A DNA stretch of 64,000 nucleotides from Omphiscola glabra (taxonomy: Eukaryota; Mollusca; Gastropoda; Lymnaeidae): assembly GCA_964017045.1 (NCBI GenBank), contig OZ024801.1:31855257-31919256 (forward strand). The letters run 5' to 3'. Of this stretch, positions 12,937-25,567 are shown piece by piece. Numbering within the stretch: the stretch's first letter is position 1; every line of letters starts with the position of its first letter. The translations under genes were made by a program, and so were the position numbers. The notes under the pieces were generated by a model. It ran no database searches, was not told the DNA's origin, and was given only the letters and a program-made list of their open reading frames with translations.

Positions 12937-14052
12937 GAATGGAACTCACCCCTCTACATCAACTTCGTTGACTATGAGAAAGCCTTTGACAGTGTGGATA
13001 GGCAAACCCTCTGGAGACTGTTGAGACATTATGGAGTCCCGCGGAAAATCACGGACTTGATCAGAAACTCTTACGAGGGGATGACCTGCCGAGTGGTCCA
13101 CGGACAACAGGTGACGGATGCTTTCCAGGTGAAGACCGGTGTGAGGCAGGGATGTTTGCTTTCGCCTTTCCTGTTCCTATTGGCCATTGACTGGGTGATG
13201 AAAACTTCCACACAACAGAAGCGGAATGGTATTCAATGGACCTTGTGGGACCAGCTTGATGACCTCGATTTTGCTGACGATCTTGCCCTTCTCTCCCATA
13301 CCAAACAACAGATGCAGGAGAAGACCAGAAATATTGCAGACACTTCTGCACGTATTGGTCTTAATATTCACAAGGGGAAGAGCAAGGTCCTCAAGGTCAA
13401 TGCCGCTACCAATACAGCACCCATCAGGCTCAAAGAGGAAGCGCTCAAAGAGGTAGAGAGCTTTGTCTACCTTGGCAGCATTGTGGACAAGCAAGGTGGG
13501 ACAGATGCTGACATCAAAATAAGGGTAGGAAAGGCACGGGCAGCCTTCCAACAACTAAAAAATGTCTGGGCCTCCAAACACCTAAATACCAAACTGAAGA
13601 TCAGAACCTTCAACACAATGGTGAAACTGGTTCTACTGTATGGTGCAGAAACATGGAGAATCACTGCTGGGAATATGAAGAGAATCCAGTCCTTCATCAA
13701 TAACTGCTTAAGAAGGATTCTCGGGATTCATTGGCCCGACAGAATCAGCAACCAGAAACTGTGGCAGCGGACAAAGCAAGAACCTGTAGAACAAGAGATC
13801 CTCCAGAGAAGATGGAGATGGATTGGCCATACGCTCAGGAAACCTGCCTCCAGCATAACTAGACAAGCCTTGAATTGGAACCCTCAAGGAAAACGGAAAA
13901 GAGGCAGGCCTAAGAACACTTGGCGCCGTGAAGTGGAGGCTGATACCAAGAAACTTGGCCACACTTGGGGGAGGCTGGAGAGATTGGCTCAGGATCGTGA
14001 TGCCTGGAGGGCTCTTGTAGGCGGCCTATGTCCTATTCACAGAAGTCGATGA
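12937..14052 (+). CDS. Reverse transcriptase C-terminal part (5'-truncated LINE ORF2)
   Basis: The frame is open from the truncation point to a TGA at 14050-14052 (about 371 codons, no internal stop), so the copy is young or recently inserted. It has no start codon of its own. Motif A is intact early on ([16 protein letters not shown]). [20 protein letters not shown] follows as the RQG block, and [10 protein letters not shown] is the catalytic motif C with FADD in place of YADD. Further on are a YLGS block, LLYGAETW, and a C-terminal segment with [22 protein letters not shown] and [14 protein letters not shown] that is common in RTE/CR1-like LINEs of aquatic invertebrates. The enzyme would copy element RNA at a nicked target, but without the endonuclease and RT N-terminus this copy cannot be autonomous. 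Exact clade not determined. Confidence 0.92.
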   Translation, partial: EWNSPLYINFVDYEKAFDSVDRQTLWRLLRHYGVPRKITDLIRNSYEGMTCRVVHGQQVTDAFQVKTGVRQGCLLSPFLFLLAIDWVMKTSTQQKRNGIQWTLWDQLDDLDFADDLALLSHTKQQMQEKTRNIADTSARIGLNIHKGKSKVLKVNAATNTAPIRLKEEALKEVESFVYLGSIVDKQGGTDADIKIRVGKARAAFQQLKNVWASKHLNTKLKIRTFNTMVKLVLLYGAETWRITAGNMKRIQSFINNCLRRILGIHWPDRISNQKLWQRTKQEPVEQEILQRRWRWIGHTLRKPASSITRQALNWNPQGKRKRGRPKNTWRREVEADTKKLGHTWGRLERLAQDRDAWRALVGGLCPIHRSR

Positions 14053-14089
14053 AGATGGGCTGCTGTTCCTTGAGGGCGAAAGAAGAAGA
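12937..14089 (+). mobile_element. 5'-truncated non-LTR retrotransposon
   Basis: The insertion interrupts the 46-bp satellite. The satellite sequence agatcaaagtctg is present immediately left (12924-12936) and again immediately right (14090-14102), a target-site duplication of 11-13 bp; the exact length is ambiguous because the element ends in an (AAG)n-like tail. There is no 5' UTR or endonuclease: the copy starts just inside the reverse-transcriptase domain. A short 3' UTR (14053-14089) ends in the purine tail. These are hallmarks of target-primed reverse transcription with 5' truncation. Confidence 0.93.
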
Positions 14090-17000
14090 AGATCAAAGTC
14101 TGTTACAATAAGTTGTACAGTTTCAAATAGAAACTAGACCAATGTCTGCCTTAAAAAGCTGTACAGCTTCATGTAGAGACTAGATCAATAAATGCCACAA
14201 TAATCTGTACAGTTTTACATAGAGACTATATCTATGTCTGTTACAATAAGTTGTGTAGTTACATATAGAGACTAGATCACTGTCTGTTACAATAAGTTGT
14301 GTAGTTACATATAGAGACTAGATCAATGTCTGATACAATAAGTTGTGTAGTTACATATAGAGACTATATCAATGTCTGTTACAATAAGTTGTGTAGTTAC
14401 ATATAGAGACTAGATCACTGTCTGCTACAATAAGTTGTGTAGTTACATATAGAGACTAGATCAATGTCTGTTACAATAAGTTGTGTAGTTACATATAGAG
14501 ACTAGATGAATGTCTGCTACAATAAGTTGTGTAGTTACATATAGAGACTAGATCAATGTCTGCTACAATAAGTTGTGTAGTTACATATAGAGACTAGATC
14601 ACTGTCTGCTACAATAAGTTGTGTAGTTACATATAGAGACTAGATCACTGTCTGCTACAATAAGTTGTGTAGTTACATATAGAGACTAGATCAATGTCTG
14701 ACACAATAAGTTGTGTAGTTACATATAGAGACTAGATCACTGTCTGTTACAATAAGTTGTGTAGTTACATATAGAGACTAGATCAATGTGTGTTACAATA
14801 AGTTGTGTAGTTACATATAGAGACTAGATCACTGTCTGCTACAATAAGTTGTGTAGTTACATATAGAGACTAGATCAATGTCTGACACAATAAGTTGTGT
14901 AGTTACATATAGAGACTAGATCACTGTCTGTTACCATAAGTTGTGTAGTTACATATAGAGACTAGATCAATGTGTGTTACAATAAGTTGTGTAGTTACAT
15001 ATAGAGACTAGATCAATGTCTGTTACAATAAGTTGTGTAGTTACATATAGAGACTAGATCACTGTCTGTTACAATAAGTTGTGTAGTTACATATAGAGAC
15101 TAGATCAATGTCTGCTACAATAAGTTGTGTAGTTACATATAGAGACTAGATCACTGTCTGCTACAATAAGTTGTGTAGTTACATATAGAGACTAGATCAC
15201 TGTCTGCTACAATAAGTTGTGTAGTTACATATAGAGACTAGATCACTGTCTGTTACAATAAGTTGTGTAGTTACATATAGAGACTAGATCAATGTGTGTT
15301 ACAATAAGTTGTGTAGTTACATATAGAGACTAGATCAATGTCTGTTACAATAAGTTGTGTAGTTACATATAGAGACTAGATGAATGTCTGACACAATAAG
15401 TTGTGTAGTTACATATAGAGACTAGATCAATGTCTGTTACAATAAGTTGTGTAGTTACATATAGAGACTAGATGAATGTCTGCTACAATAAGTTGTGTAG
15501 TTACATATAGAGACTAGATCACTGTCTGCTACAATAAGTTGTGTAGTTACATATAGAGACCAGATCAATGTCTGACACAATAAGTTGTGTAGTTACATAT
15601 AGAGACTAGATTAATGTCTGTTACAATAAGTTGTGTAGTTACATATAGAGACTAGATCTATGTCTGTTACAATAAGTTGTGTAGTTACATATATAGACTA
15701 GATCAATAAATGCCACAATAATATGTACAGTTTTACATAGAGACTATATCTATGTCTGTTACAATAAGTTGTGTAGTTACATATAGAGACTATATCAATG
15801 TGTGTTACAATAAGTTGTGTAGTTACATATAGAGACTAGATCAATGTGTGTTACAATAAGTTGTGTAGTTACATATAGAGACTAGATCACTGTCTGATAC
15901 AATAAGTTGTGTAGTTACATATAGAGACTAGATCAATGTGTGTTACAATAAGTTGTGTAGTTACATATAGAGACTAGATCAATGTGTGTTACAATAAGTT
16001 GTGTAGTTACATATAGAGACTAGATCAATGTGTGTTACAATAAGTTGTGTAGTTACATATAGAGACTATATCAATGTGTGTTACAATAAGTTGTGTAGTT
16101 ACATATAGAGACTAGATCAATGTGTGTTACAATAAGTTGTGTAGTTACATATAGAGACTAGATCACTGTCTGATACAATAAGTTGTGTAGTTACATATAG
16201 AGACTAGATCAATGTGTGTTACAATAAGTTGTGTAGTTACATATAGAGACTAGATCAATGTGTGTTACAATAAGTTGTGTAGTTACATATAGAGACTAGA
16301 TCAATGTGTGTTACAATAAGTTGTGTAGTTACATATAGAGACTAGATCAATGTGTGTTACAATAAGTTGTGTAGTTACATATAGAGACTAGATCAATGTG
16401 TGTTACAATAAGTTGTGTAGTTACATATAGAGACTAGATCAATGTCTGTTACAATAAGTTGTGTAGTTACATATAGAGACTAGATGAATGTCTGACACAA
16501 TAAGTTGTGTAGTTACATCTAGAGACTAGATGAATGTCTGTTACAATAAGTTGTGTAGTTACATATAGAGACTAGATAAATGTCTGACACAATAAGTTGT
16601 GTAGTTACATATAGAGACTAGATGAATGTCTGACACAATAAGTTGTGTAGTTACATATAGAGACCAGATCAATGTCTGTTACAATAAGTTGTGTAGTTAC
16701 ATATAGAGACTAGATCACTGTCTGATACAATAAGTTGTGTAGTTACATATAGAGACTAGATCACTGTCTGCCACAATAAGTTGTGTAGTTACATATAGAG
16801 ACTAGATTAATGTCTGTTACAATAAGTTGTGTAGTTACATATAGAGACTAGATCTATGTCTGTTACAATAAGTTGTGTAGTTACATATATAGACTAGATC
16901 AATAAATGCCACAATAATATGTACAGTTTTACATAGAGACTATATCTATGTCTGTTACAATAAGTTGTGTAGTTACATATAGAGACTATATCAATGTGTG

Positions 17001-17882
17001 TTACAATAAGTTGTGTAGTTACATATAGAGACTAGATCAATGTGTGTTACAATAAGTTGTGTAGTTACATATAGAGACTAGATCACTGTCTGATACAATA
17101 AGTTGTGTAGTTACATATAGAGACTAGATCAATGTGTGTTACAATAAGTTGTGTAGTTACATATATAGAGACTAGATCACTGTCTGATACAATAAGTTGT
17201 GTAGTTACATATAGAGACTAGATCACTGTCTGTTACAATAAGTTGTGTAGTTACATATAGAGACTAGATCAATGTGTGTTACAATAAGTTGTGTAGTTAC
17301 ATATAGATACTAGATCTATGTCTGTTACAATAAGTTGTGTAGTTACATATAGAGACTAGATCAATGTGTGTTACAATAAGTTGTGTAGTTACATATAGAG
17401 ACTAGATGAATGTCTGCTACAATAAGTTGTGTAGTTACATATAGAGACTAGATCACTGTCCGTTACAATAAGTTGTGTAGTTACATATAGAGACTAGATG
17501 AATGTCTGCTACAATAAGTTGTGTAGTTACATATAGAGACTAGATCACTGTCTGTTACAATAAGTTGTGTAGTTACATATAGAGACTAGATGAATGTCTG
17601 TTTCAATAAGTTGTGTAGTTACATATAGAGACTAGATCAATGTCTGTTACAATAAGTTGTGTAGTTACATATAGAGACTAGATCACTGTCTGATACAATA
17701 AGTTGTGTAGTTACATATAGAGACTAGATCACTGTCTGCCACAATAAGCTGTACCATCTCATACATAGACTAGATCACCTTCTGTTTATAGTTGACTATA
17801 GTGTACTATATAGTTTCATCTAGAGATTATATCAATTACTGCCACAATAAGTTGTGCAGTATCATATAGAGATTAGATCAAT
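14090..17882. repeat. 46-bp satellite, right homogenised block
   Basis: About 80 copies, mostly the variant ttgtgtagttacatat, far more uniform than the left block. A marker unit with gatcaataaatgcc recurs at 14183, 15701 and 16897. Spacings are 1518 and 1196 bp, exactly 33 and 26 units, which shows a higher-order duplication. The block ends with the taccatctcatacatag marker (17752), in the same order as in the left block. Confidence 0.95.
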
Positions 17883-18171
17883 GGTTAGTCAAAGCTTTCT
17901 TGAGGCTGTCTGTGCTTGGATATCAGTGCAAAAGATTCTCATAATTGATATTTTTTGGCCACCATTTACTTGTCTTAACATCAAATTTAAATGGGTCAGC
18001 CATGCCTTACTTTATACTGCATTATTTCCCACATGCAAAACATATACTAAAGTTTATATTTTTAAAGGAATAATTAAAGGTGACAGAAATGAAATTGTCA
18101 AAGTCAATTACCCAATATTTTTTACAGTTCATTATATTTGCAGGAATATATTTTTATATGCTTAAAGTTAG

Positions 18172-18362
18172 GTGCAGATGTGTACAGCCTATAGCTGCCA
18201 ATTACAGATGTCCACATTTTAGAGGTGTCAATTACAGATGTACATAGTTTAGAGATGCTAATTAAAGATGTGCATAGCTTAGACATGCCAATTACAGATG
18301 TGCATAGCTTAGAGGTGCCAATTACAGTTATGCACAACTTAGAGGTGCCAATTGCAATCACT
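18172..18362. repeat. ~30-bp minisatellite, ~6 copies
   Basis: Units of gatgtgcatagcttagaggt and gccaattaca with substitutions. Confidence 0.88.
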
Positions 18363-18534
18363 TAGAGAGTATATGCAGTCCAAGAGTTTTAAGAGAACAA
18401 TTTATGAATAACACTAATTGAAATGTTACAATAATAATTCTATTGTTATCAAACTGATATTTCTAATACATAAAATATAATTATTTAAATCAAATGGAAT
18501 TGGTGGTACTGGAAAATGGAAAAAAAAATTTTAT

Positions 18535-18825
18535 GAATCTCTATGACTTTATCTGACTTAAACTGCATGGACTATGACTTTATCTGCCTTAAACTGCATG
18601 GACTATGACTTTATCTGACTTAAAATGCATAACCTATGACTTTATCTGACTTAAACTGCATGGACTATGACTTTATCTGACTTGAAGTGCATAACCTATG
18701 ACTTTATCTGACTTAAACTGCATGGACTATGACTTTATCTGACTTAAACTGCATAGCCTATGACTTTATCTGACTTAAACTGCATGGACTATGACTTTAT
18801 CTGACTTAAACTGCATGGACCAGGA
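18535..18825. repeat. 31-bp minisatellite, ~9 copies
   Basis: Unit ctatgactttatctgactta plus aactgcatgga. A variant with gcataac alternates with gcatgga, suggesting a dimeric sub-block. Confidence 0.92.
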
Positions 18826-18919
18826 AATGAATCAAACAGCGCTTTAAATTTTTCCCATCTTTAACACAAACTTTTTTAATTTATTTAAATTTAAACTAAG
18901 ATTATTCAATAATTGAAGG

Positions 18920-19315
18920 TAACAGGCAAGCCCCTGTCTCCAGCCACCATGTTACCATTGCCTGTCTCAGGCCACCATGTTACCATTGCCTGTCTCAGGC
19001 AAGCCACTGTCTCCAGCCACCATGTTACCATTGCCTGTCTCAGGCAAGACACTGTCTCCAGCCTCCATGTTACCATTGTCTGTCTCAGGCAAGCCACTGT
19101 CTCCAGCCACCATGTTACCATTGTCTGTCTCAGGCAAGCCACTGTCTCCAGCCACCATGTTACCATTGTCTGTCTCAGGCAAGCCACTGTCTCCATCCAC
19201 CATGTTACCATTGCCTGTCTCAGGCAAGCCACTGCCTCCCGCCATCATGTTACCATTGCCCGTCTCAGGCAAGCCCATGACAACATCCACCATGTTACCA
19301 TTTTGTGTCTCATGT
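18920..19315. repeat. 45-bp minisatellite, ~9 copies
   Basis: Unit aggcaagccactgtctccag, ccaccatgttaccattgcct, gtctc. Period 45 keeps frames open on both strands (repeat peptides such as LPLPVSGKPLSPATM), so the ~130-residue ORFs here are not genes. Confidence 0.94.
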
Positions 19316-19423
19316 TTAAGTAGAATTGGGTTTGAATATTGTCCAGGGTCACTCCCAGTTATGGGTTAAACAGTTTGTGGAATGGACACATCGGCCATAA
19401 AGAAATTAAACCATGAAAGACAG

Positions 19424-19775
19424 TAGCCATGGAAGATATTAGCCATGAAAATCATTAGCTAGGAAAGATATTAGCAATACAATACATTAGCCATGACAGA
19501 CATTCCCATTAAAGGCATTAGCCATGACAGACATTCCCATTAAAGGCATTAGCCATGACAGACATTCCCATTAAATGCATTAGCCATGACAGACATTCCC
19601 ATTAAAGGCATTAGCCATGACAGACATTCCCATTAAAGGCATTAGCCATGACAGACATTCCCATTAAAGACATTAGCTGTGACAGACATTACTTATTAAG
19701 TACATTAGTCAGGAAAGTGATTAGCAATAAAAGACATTAGCCATAAAAGACATTAGCCATGACAGACATTAGGTA
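19424..19775. repeat. 31-bp minisatellite, ~11 copies
   Basis: Central copies are near identical (cattagccatgacagacatt, cccattaaagg). Both edges are diverged (gaaagatattagc, gtgattagcaataaaagac). Confidence 0.9.
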
Positions 19776-19981
19776 TGAAAGGCATCTCAAATAGACAAAG
19801 GTATTTATTAAGTTTAATAATTGTTGAAAGAAAAATTTTAACTGAATAATCTCAAATAAAAAAATAATAGGACTTTGATATTGGAAGTAAAAAAAAAACA
19901 AACAATTTTATTCAATGCATAAACTGAGAGGTAGAGCTACACATTAGGTAGAAAAGAAACCACAATTTTTAAGATAACTAC

Positions 19982-20154
19982 CTTCTGAGCTAACAGGGCC
20001 TGGACCACCTGATGGGCTAAGCTGTCATAATATTTCTGGTACGGCTGTCTTTGTTGCTCATTCTCCTAGACAAGGGAGCTGATCTCTGCCTCCACCATCC
20101 GTCATCAATCCAGAAAAAGTTTAGTTTGTCTCGCAGATCTCCCTTGCCCCGAAC
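19982..20154 (-). pseudogene. Exon-like coding relic, possible coiled coil
   Basis: On the minus strand a fragment reads RMVEAEISSLV, a TAG, then ENEQQRQPYQKYYDSLAHQV and VQALLAQK, followed by a donor-like AAG|GTAGTT at 19982. It is glutamine/glutamate rich and helical in character, unlike its AT-rich surroundings. Upstream, frame-breaking TGA TGA codons intervene. Either this is a decayed exon, or the real exon starts at the TAG (CTTGTCTAG|GAG, giving 19982-20065, 28 codons, phase 0-0). I do not recognise the protein. Confidence 0.4.
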
Positions 20155-20964
20155 CTGCCAGATAAACCATCAATGATGAGGGCCGTAGAATGGCATCAGT
20201 GAATATTTAGTGAAATCTTAACACAAGTGATCAAGTCACAAACAGTTTTTGTGAGAGATATCAACAGTCCGACACACAACAACTTGCTGAAGGAAAAACC
20301 TGGCTATGTTAAGATCTATGCTGATGTTCCAATGAGCTCCTGAGGTTTGTGTAAATATGTTTCTCAAAGAAGGTAAGTGGCAAAATACCAAATGAAAAAT
20401 TTCTTGACAACATTTGACTTATTGTATACTATATATAATTATATAAAACTATAATATCAAATTAACATGCGTTACCGTATATGCAATGTGAAATTTTTGT
20501 ATGTGTCGTCAGACAGACAGAGGTGACGGGGAATTTTTAGTTTTGGGAAAACTTAACAAAAATAAGTAATACATTTATTTGTTAATAAATATTTCTTAAT
20601 CGCTAAGCCAATAAATCCCAGAATGCAATCTCACAGGTGGCGCGCGCCCCCCCCGCCCCCCCCCCTCCCCTAATATTCTTTATTTGATTGCTCAGCATTG
20701 TGTTGCCTCTCTCTAGCATGCTGATGTGTATTTTTTCAGTATTTTTTAAGATTCCGTTGTAAGGTAGAAAACAAAACCAGAGGGATCAGTTTAAAACCAA
20801 ATTTCCTTGGACTAAAAAGCTTGGAACATCATAAACTAGAAAGACAAAAATAATTATTATAATCAAAATGCTATGATCCAACTCTGAGACTGAGATGCTT
20901 TTGAAGAGTAATATCCCCAGAATCTTAATCTCCCATACATTGAGAGAAACTGCAGATTTCCCAA
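20155..20964. other. AT-rich spacer with C-rich tract
   Basis: Holds a G+C island ending in long C runs (20640-20668). No supported gene. Confidence 0.5.
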
Positions 20965-21180
20965 AGTTTATATTCTACATTAGTCATTAACTAACATATA
21001 TGTGGTGTATGCGACCATAAGTTTATGTTCTACATTAGTCATTAACTAACATATCTGTGGTCTATGGTACCATAAGTTTATGATCTACATTAGTCATTAA
21101 CTAACATATCTGTGGTGTATGGTACATAAGTTTATGATCTACATTAGTCATTAACTAACATATCTGTGGTGCACTGTACC
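20965..21180. repeat. 55-bp tandem repeat, 4 copies
   Basis: Unit aagtttatgatctacattag, tcattaactaacatatctgt, then ggtgtatggtaccat. Confidence 0.92.
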
Positions 21181-24100
21181 TCGCAAATATGAATATATTC
21201 CTTTACTATTAGTGAGGGTTATTAGCACAATTAATTATTTTAGTGAAATAAATTAATATTAAAAACTTCCTTTTTACCTGATGGAACAAGTTTATCAAAA
21301 CACTCCTGTTATCAAACACTTCAACTTCAATGGTTACAGTAACATGTATTGATTGTTTTCCAATGAGTTGTCGCGGGTCATGCATCCACTTTTACCATAT
21401 AAATGTGAAGTAATCTTTGAGATTGTTCCCCAGAGCTTACACTTGGAACTAGAAATAAAAAAATAAAAAAAACATCCTTCAATCAAAGAAATCAGCAACA
21501 AAGGTAACTTATACTAACTACTAACTAGTCCCAGTAATAAAAAAAACATTAAGATAACACAGTTGAACACAGTATTAAATTATTAAAGTAACTTCCCCTG
21601 TGAAATTTAAATATAATACATTCACATGTTTAATTAACGTGTTACACTAATTGAATACACAGGGACTGGTTACACTACAGAGAACGGCATCAATGCCCTG
21701 GCATGGGAAGGGGCAGAGGGGGGTTTCCTTTTTATAAAGCCGTGTCATTTTTGGATCAATGCAGAGTTTTTATTGTGGAAGCGGGCTGCAAAATTTGTGG
21801 CCCCAACAAAGTTTCACCCCCGTATCTACATAGTCCATCTATAAATGCACAATTAAAGGAAAATAATAATAGAATATATGTCACTGCAAGAAACTCACCT
21901 TAAATAATGGCATTCATTGTTGTTTTTGTAGCTAACAAATTACCGACATTATTATTTTATTATTTGAATTAGGGAAGGGGGCAGAAATTGAGGGTGCATT
22001 TGGCTCCCGAGTAAAAGTGGGAAGAGGTAGTCAGAAAATTTTATCCATGGAGGGGACATTTCAGGTTTTGGGGGGTGGAGGATATTTTCTATCAGTGCAC
22101 AAATTAGGCATCATGGTGCCCGGTGTCGTACATAACCTGAATTCACTTTATTGTGGTGCAATGGGTATACTTTAGGCCTCAGCTTTGTTTCAACCCTTAC
22201 TGTCACAATGATTGGCGTAGGTGAGGGGAAAGCAGAAATCGAGGGCATCAGTGGCTCCCGAGTGAAAGTGAAGGGAGTAGTCTAGAGAGAAGGCTTATTG
22301 AGCCCTACCCCAGAAATTTTTTGATAAACTCAAAATGCAGGGAGGCATTTTGGTGCACATCTGATTTTAGTTTTGCATCATTCCACACAAATAGCAAATC
22401 AAAATTTTGAATGTAGGTGTCTCTAGGCCTGGTTGTATTTATACAAATACTATATTCTACTTTGCTTCTAAATATTAATGTTGCTTTATCATTTATGTAT
22501 GTAAACTATTTTTTTCGTTAACTACTTCCTTCATTAATGAATTTTTTAAACAAATATTTCCATATAAAAAAAGTGGCAATCACAACAATCAAATTACAAA
22601 GTACCTTTCAGAGTGTTACTAGATACAAGAAGAGAAAAGATACTATTTTGTAGAAAAGGTCTATATATCTTTAATGTTCATTTAATAACTTGTATATGAA
22701 TTGCCGAAATTACACTAATTAACTATATTTTAGAGAATCGTGATACTATAAAATTAAAATCCTATCCAACCTTAAAATATGTGAAGCAGCTGTTCTTGCT
22801 AATCGGTCTCTCCACTGAAGAAAATATATTCATAGGGGACCATTGTGTCAACAAAATAGGAAATCTGATTGACCAGTATGTTTTTCCTTATATAATGAGA
22901 ATAACGCTAATATTCTCCGAAAAGTACTGCCTTCGCACAATGTCTACAAGGAAATTTATTCAAACTGAACACCAACAACATGTCTGTATACCGACTGCTT
23001 AATTAAGGGGGCACAGTCAACCAGAGTAACACAATTTATAAAAAAATTCTGACGATCAACTAATGAACATATAATCATAAAAATTGGTGAGAATGTAGCC
23101 ACGATGTTGTACCTTAAGGAACATGTAGTGTGAATCGTTTACTGAATCAGTAAAGACCAACAAAAATAAATTGAAAAAAATTGTACATTGACTAAAATGC
23201 AAAAAAAAAGTTTTTTTTTTAAATAGCAGGTACTGTAGAAATAAACCTAAGTATCTAGTACACAGCTACACTACATTCCAGATATCTACAAGACATGCTA
23301 TTATATGAAGCACTCTCATTGTACTGGTACTTCTGGTTTGTATTTTATACTAAATTGAAATATTAGCTAATTTTTTTGGACAAAAGAAGGATTCATCCCC
23401 ACATTTCTAGACAAGTATAAGAGATAGGTAAATGATTTTGGTTTACACTATAGTCCCTACATCTGAGAGTGTGTGTGCTAAATCTCAACAGTTATAGAAA
23501 GTGTTGTTTTCTGGCAAACTTTAAGCATACTAAAAACAACTATTTTCTTACCTAAAAGCAATCAATACCCTCCTCGATGGTCAGGATGTTTCTCTCTTTC
23601 AGCTTCTTCGTCATCAGATGTACATGCTTTATTCAGTGTTTTCTTTCCCCCACTTGTTTTGGTTGGTCCATTACACCAAAAAAGGTCGCTACCTTTGACT
23701 TGTCCGGCCCTATGCTTCACATCATAGCAATGGCAGTTCACCTATTCACTATGTTTACAAATTAATTGCTTATAGTATAGCTTTCTTGGGTGATGAGGAG
23801 AAAGCAGGCTGCTTGTCATTTTTTATTTTTTGCAATGAAATGTAATGTAAATGTGCTTGCTAATCTCTTTCTTTCAATTTCATACAACCTCACAGAATAG
23901 TGACAGTGATCCAAATGAAAATGTGAAGCAACAGAGTTTCCTTATCATAGTATCAAAATGTCTAAAATTCTATTACCTTCTACTTCTGGATTGTCAACAT
24001 TATCCTTTTGTGCTGCACATCCTTCACATTTTCAGAAGATTCATTTTCAACATCTGACTGTCTTCTGTAACTTGTATTTACTATTATGTAACAATGTAAC

Positions 24101-25373
24101 GTCCTATGTCACTAATACTAGAGTCGAATATCAAGTCATACTACTCATACTCATACATATTTTGTAATTTTTTTTCTGATCTAGTGGGTGTGTCCATCTG
24201 GTCACACTCAATGATCAATCTCTACATTATTAAAAAGAGAAAGGCCTAGTTAGACTACAACTATCATATAATATAATTTATAATCAAACAACGGTAATTG
24301 CACGCTACTGGTCCCTCTATCGCTCACCCTAACCCCGAACCCTAAATCTATCATAAACAAAGGGAAGTGACTCCCAATAAGGGGACCACAGAAGCACATT
24401 AGCCCAAACAACGTCAACTCAAACTGTTGTTTACATTATTTAATATTGACTTTGAATACTTAGATGATTTTGTAAGCCGTAAGATTTACGTTTTTGGGTT
24501 TGGAAGATCCAATATTTTGATTACAAGGCATTGTTTATGTAAAATACAACAACAGTAATCACAAACATTTTGATTTGTTCAAAGTTGTATAAAAATGAAA
24601 TATTCACTGAAACGGCCAAAAAAACATTCAAACGGAAATGCAGAATGTAGGGAGTAGTTCATTACATAAAATCTTCATAAGGAGCGGTTATTATTTATTT
24701 AATACGTTGTTATGTGACCGAGTGCTGTTCTCCGCTAATTTTGAGCATTCTGAGAGCCTACCCACACCCTCTTTAGATGTCAATAAGTACCAAACTAAAT
24801 AACTGAATGAAAATTATTGCAATGACAACAAATATTTATTACAGAAAGGTCACCACTGACCTTTCCCGTGTATGTATTTCATGGGCGCCCAACGCTTTTA
24901 AGTCATATGTTTCAATCTACTTTCTGATCTCCTATTACATCTTCCAAGACTAAAAAGTACAAAATAAAACAATATAAAATATGTTTTTAATTTTAAAAAA
25001 AAACCAATATTTTCCAAACACGCACTTAAAAGAATAAAATAAATGTCTCCCAAAACTTTTAAAGTCATATGATTTTTTTTTTAAAAGCGTGCAACGCCCT
25101 TGAACTCAGTGTTCTGTTCAATTACAAAGACACGTACGCAGCGATATCGCTAATTTGCCAAAATCAGGATCGATGGGAGCATATAACAGTAATGTAAGAC
25201 CGTTGTGATAACTCATATCTCCACGATGAAATAATCTGTATCATAACAACCACTAGCAGCAATGCAAATGTATAAATGTGTCCAACTTTGTGAATAAAAT
25301 TTATTAAGTCACATGACATCATCGTTTTTCATGGGAGTCCCATGCATTTTTTAGCCATCTTCGTGTATATAAC
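21181..25373. other. AT-rich region, no supported gene
   Basis: Short frames only, without domains, splice logic or codon bias. Two diverged copies of a segment with cagaaattgagggtgc and ggctcccgagt lie at about 21978-22040 and 22225-22285, marking an old local duplication or two copies of one dispersed repeat. A short inverted copy of a cctaaatctatc-rich segment also found at 26150 lies at 24320-24355. Confidence 0.5.
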
Positions 25374-25567
25374 CAGGGCCGGATTTACAGGCAGGCCGAC
25401 TAGGCAGTGGCCTAGGGGCCCCGCGAAATAAGGGGCCCCAAAATTGGGAGTAGTATATAAAAAAATTATATCTTTGAATAAAAAACTTAGCAATATTTTT
25501 TTATTTTTCAAAATGGGGGCTCAAATTTTTGTTGGCCTAGGGCCCTTAAATTGTAAATCGGGTCCTG
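25374..25567. mobile_element. hAT-type MITE with CAGGGCCGGATTTACA ends
   Basis: Terminal inverted repeats cagggccggatttaca at the left and tgtaaatcgggtcctg at the right match at 14 of 16 positions. The flanks tatataac and tattaaca could be a diverged 8-bp target duplication. No coding capacity. The CAG...CTG ends with 8-bp duplication are typical of hAT elements. Confidence 0.7.

Noticed and set aside
13061..13962. Minus-strand ORFs within the LINE
   Set aside because: Antisense shadows of the reverse-transcriptase frame.
4905..17882. CRISPR-like regular repeats
   Set aside because: Units are directly abutting with no unique spacers; this is eukaryotic satellite DNA.
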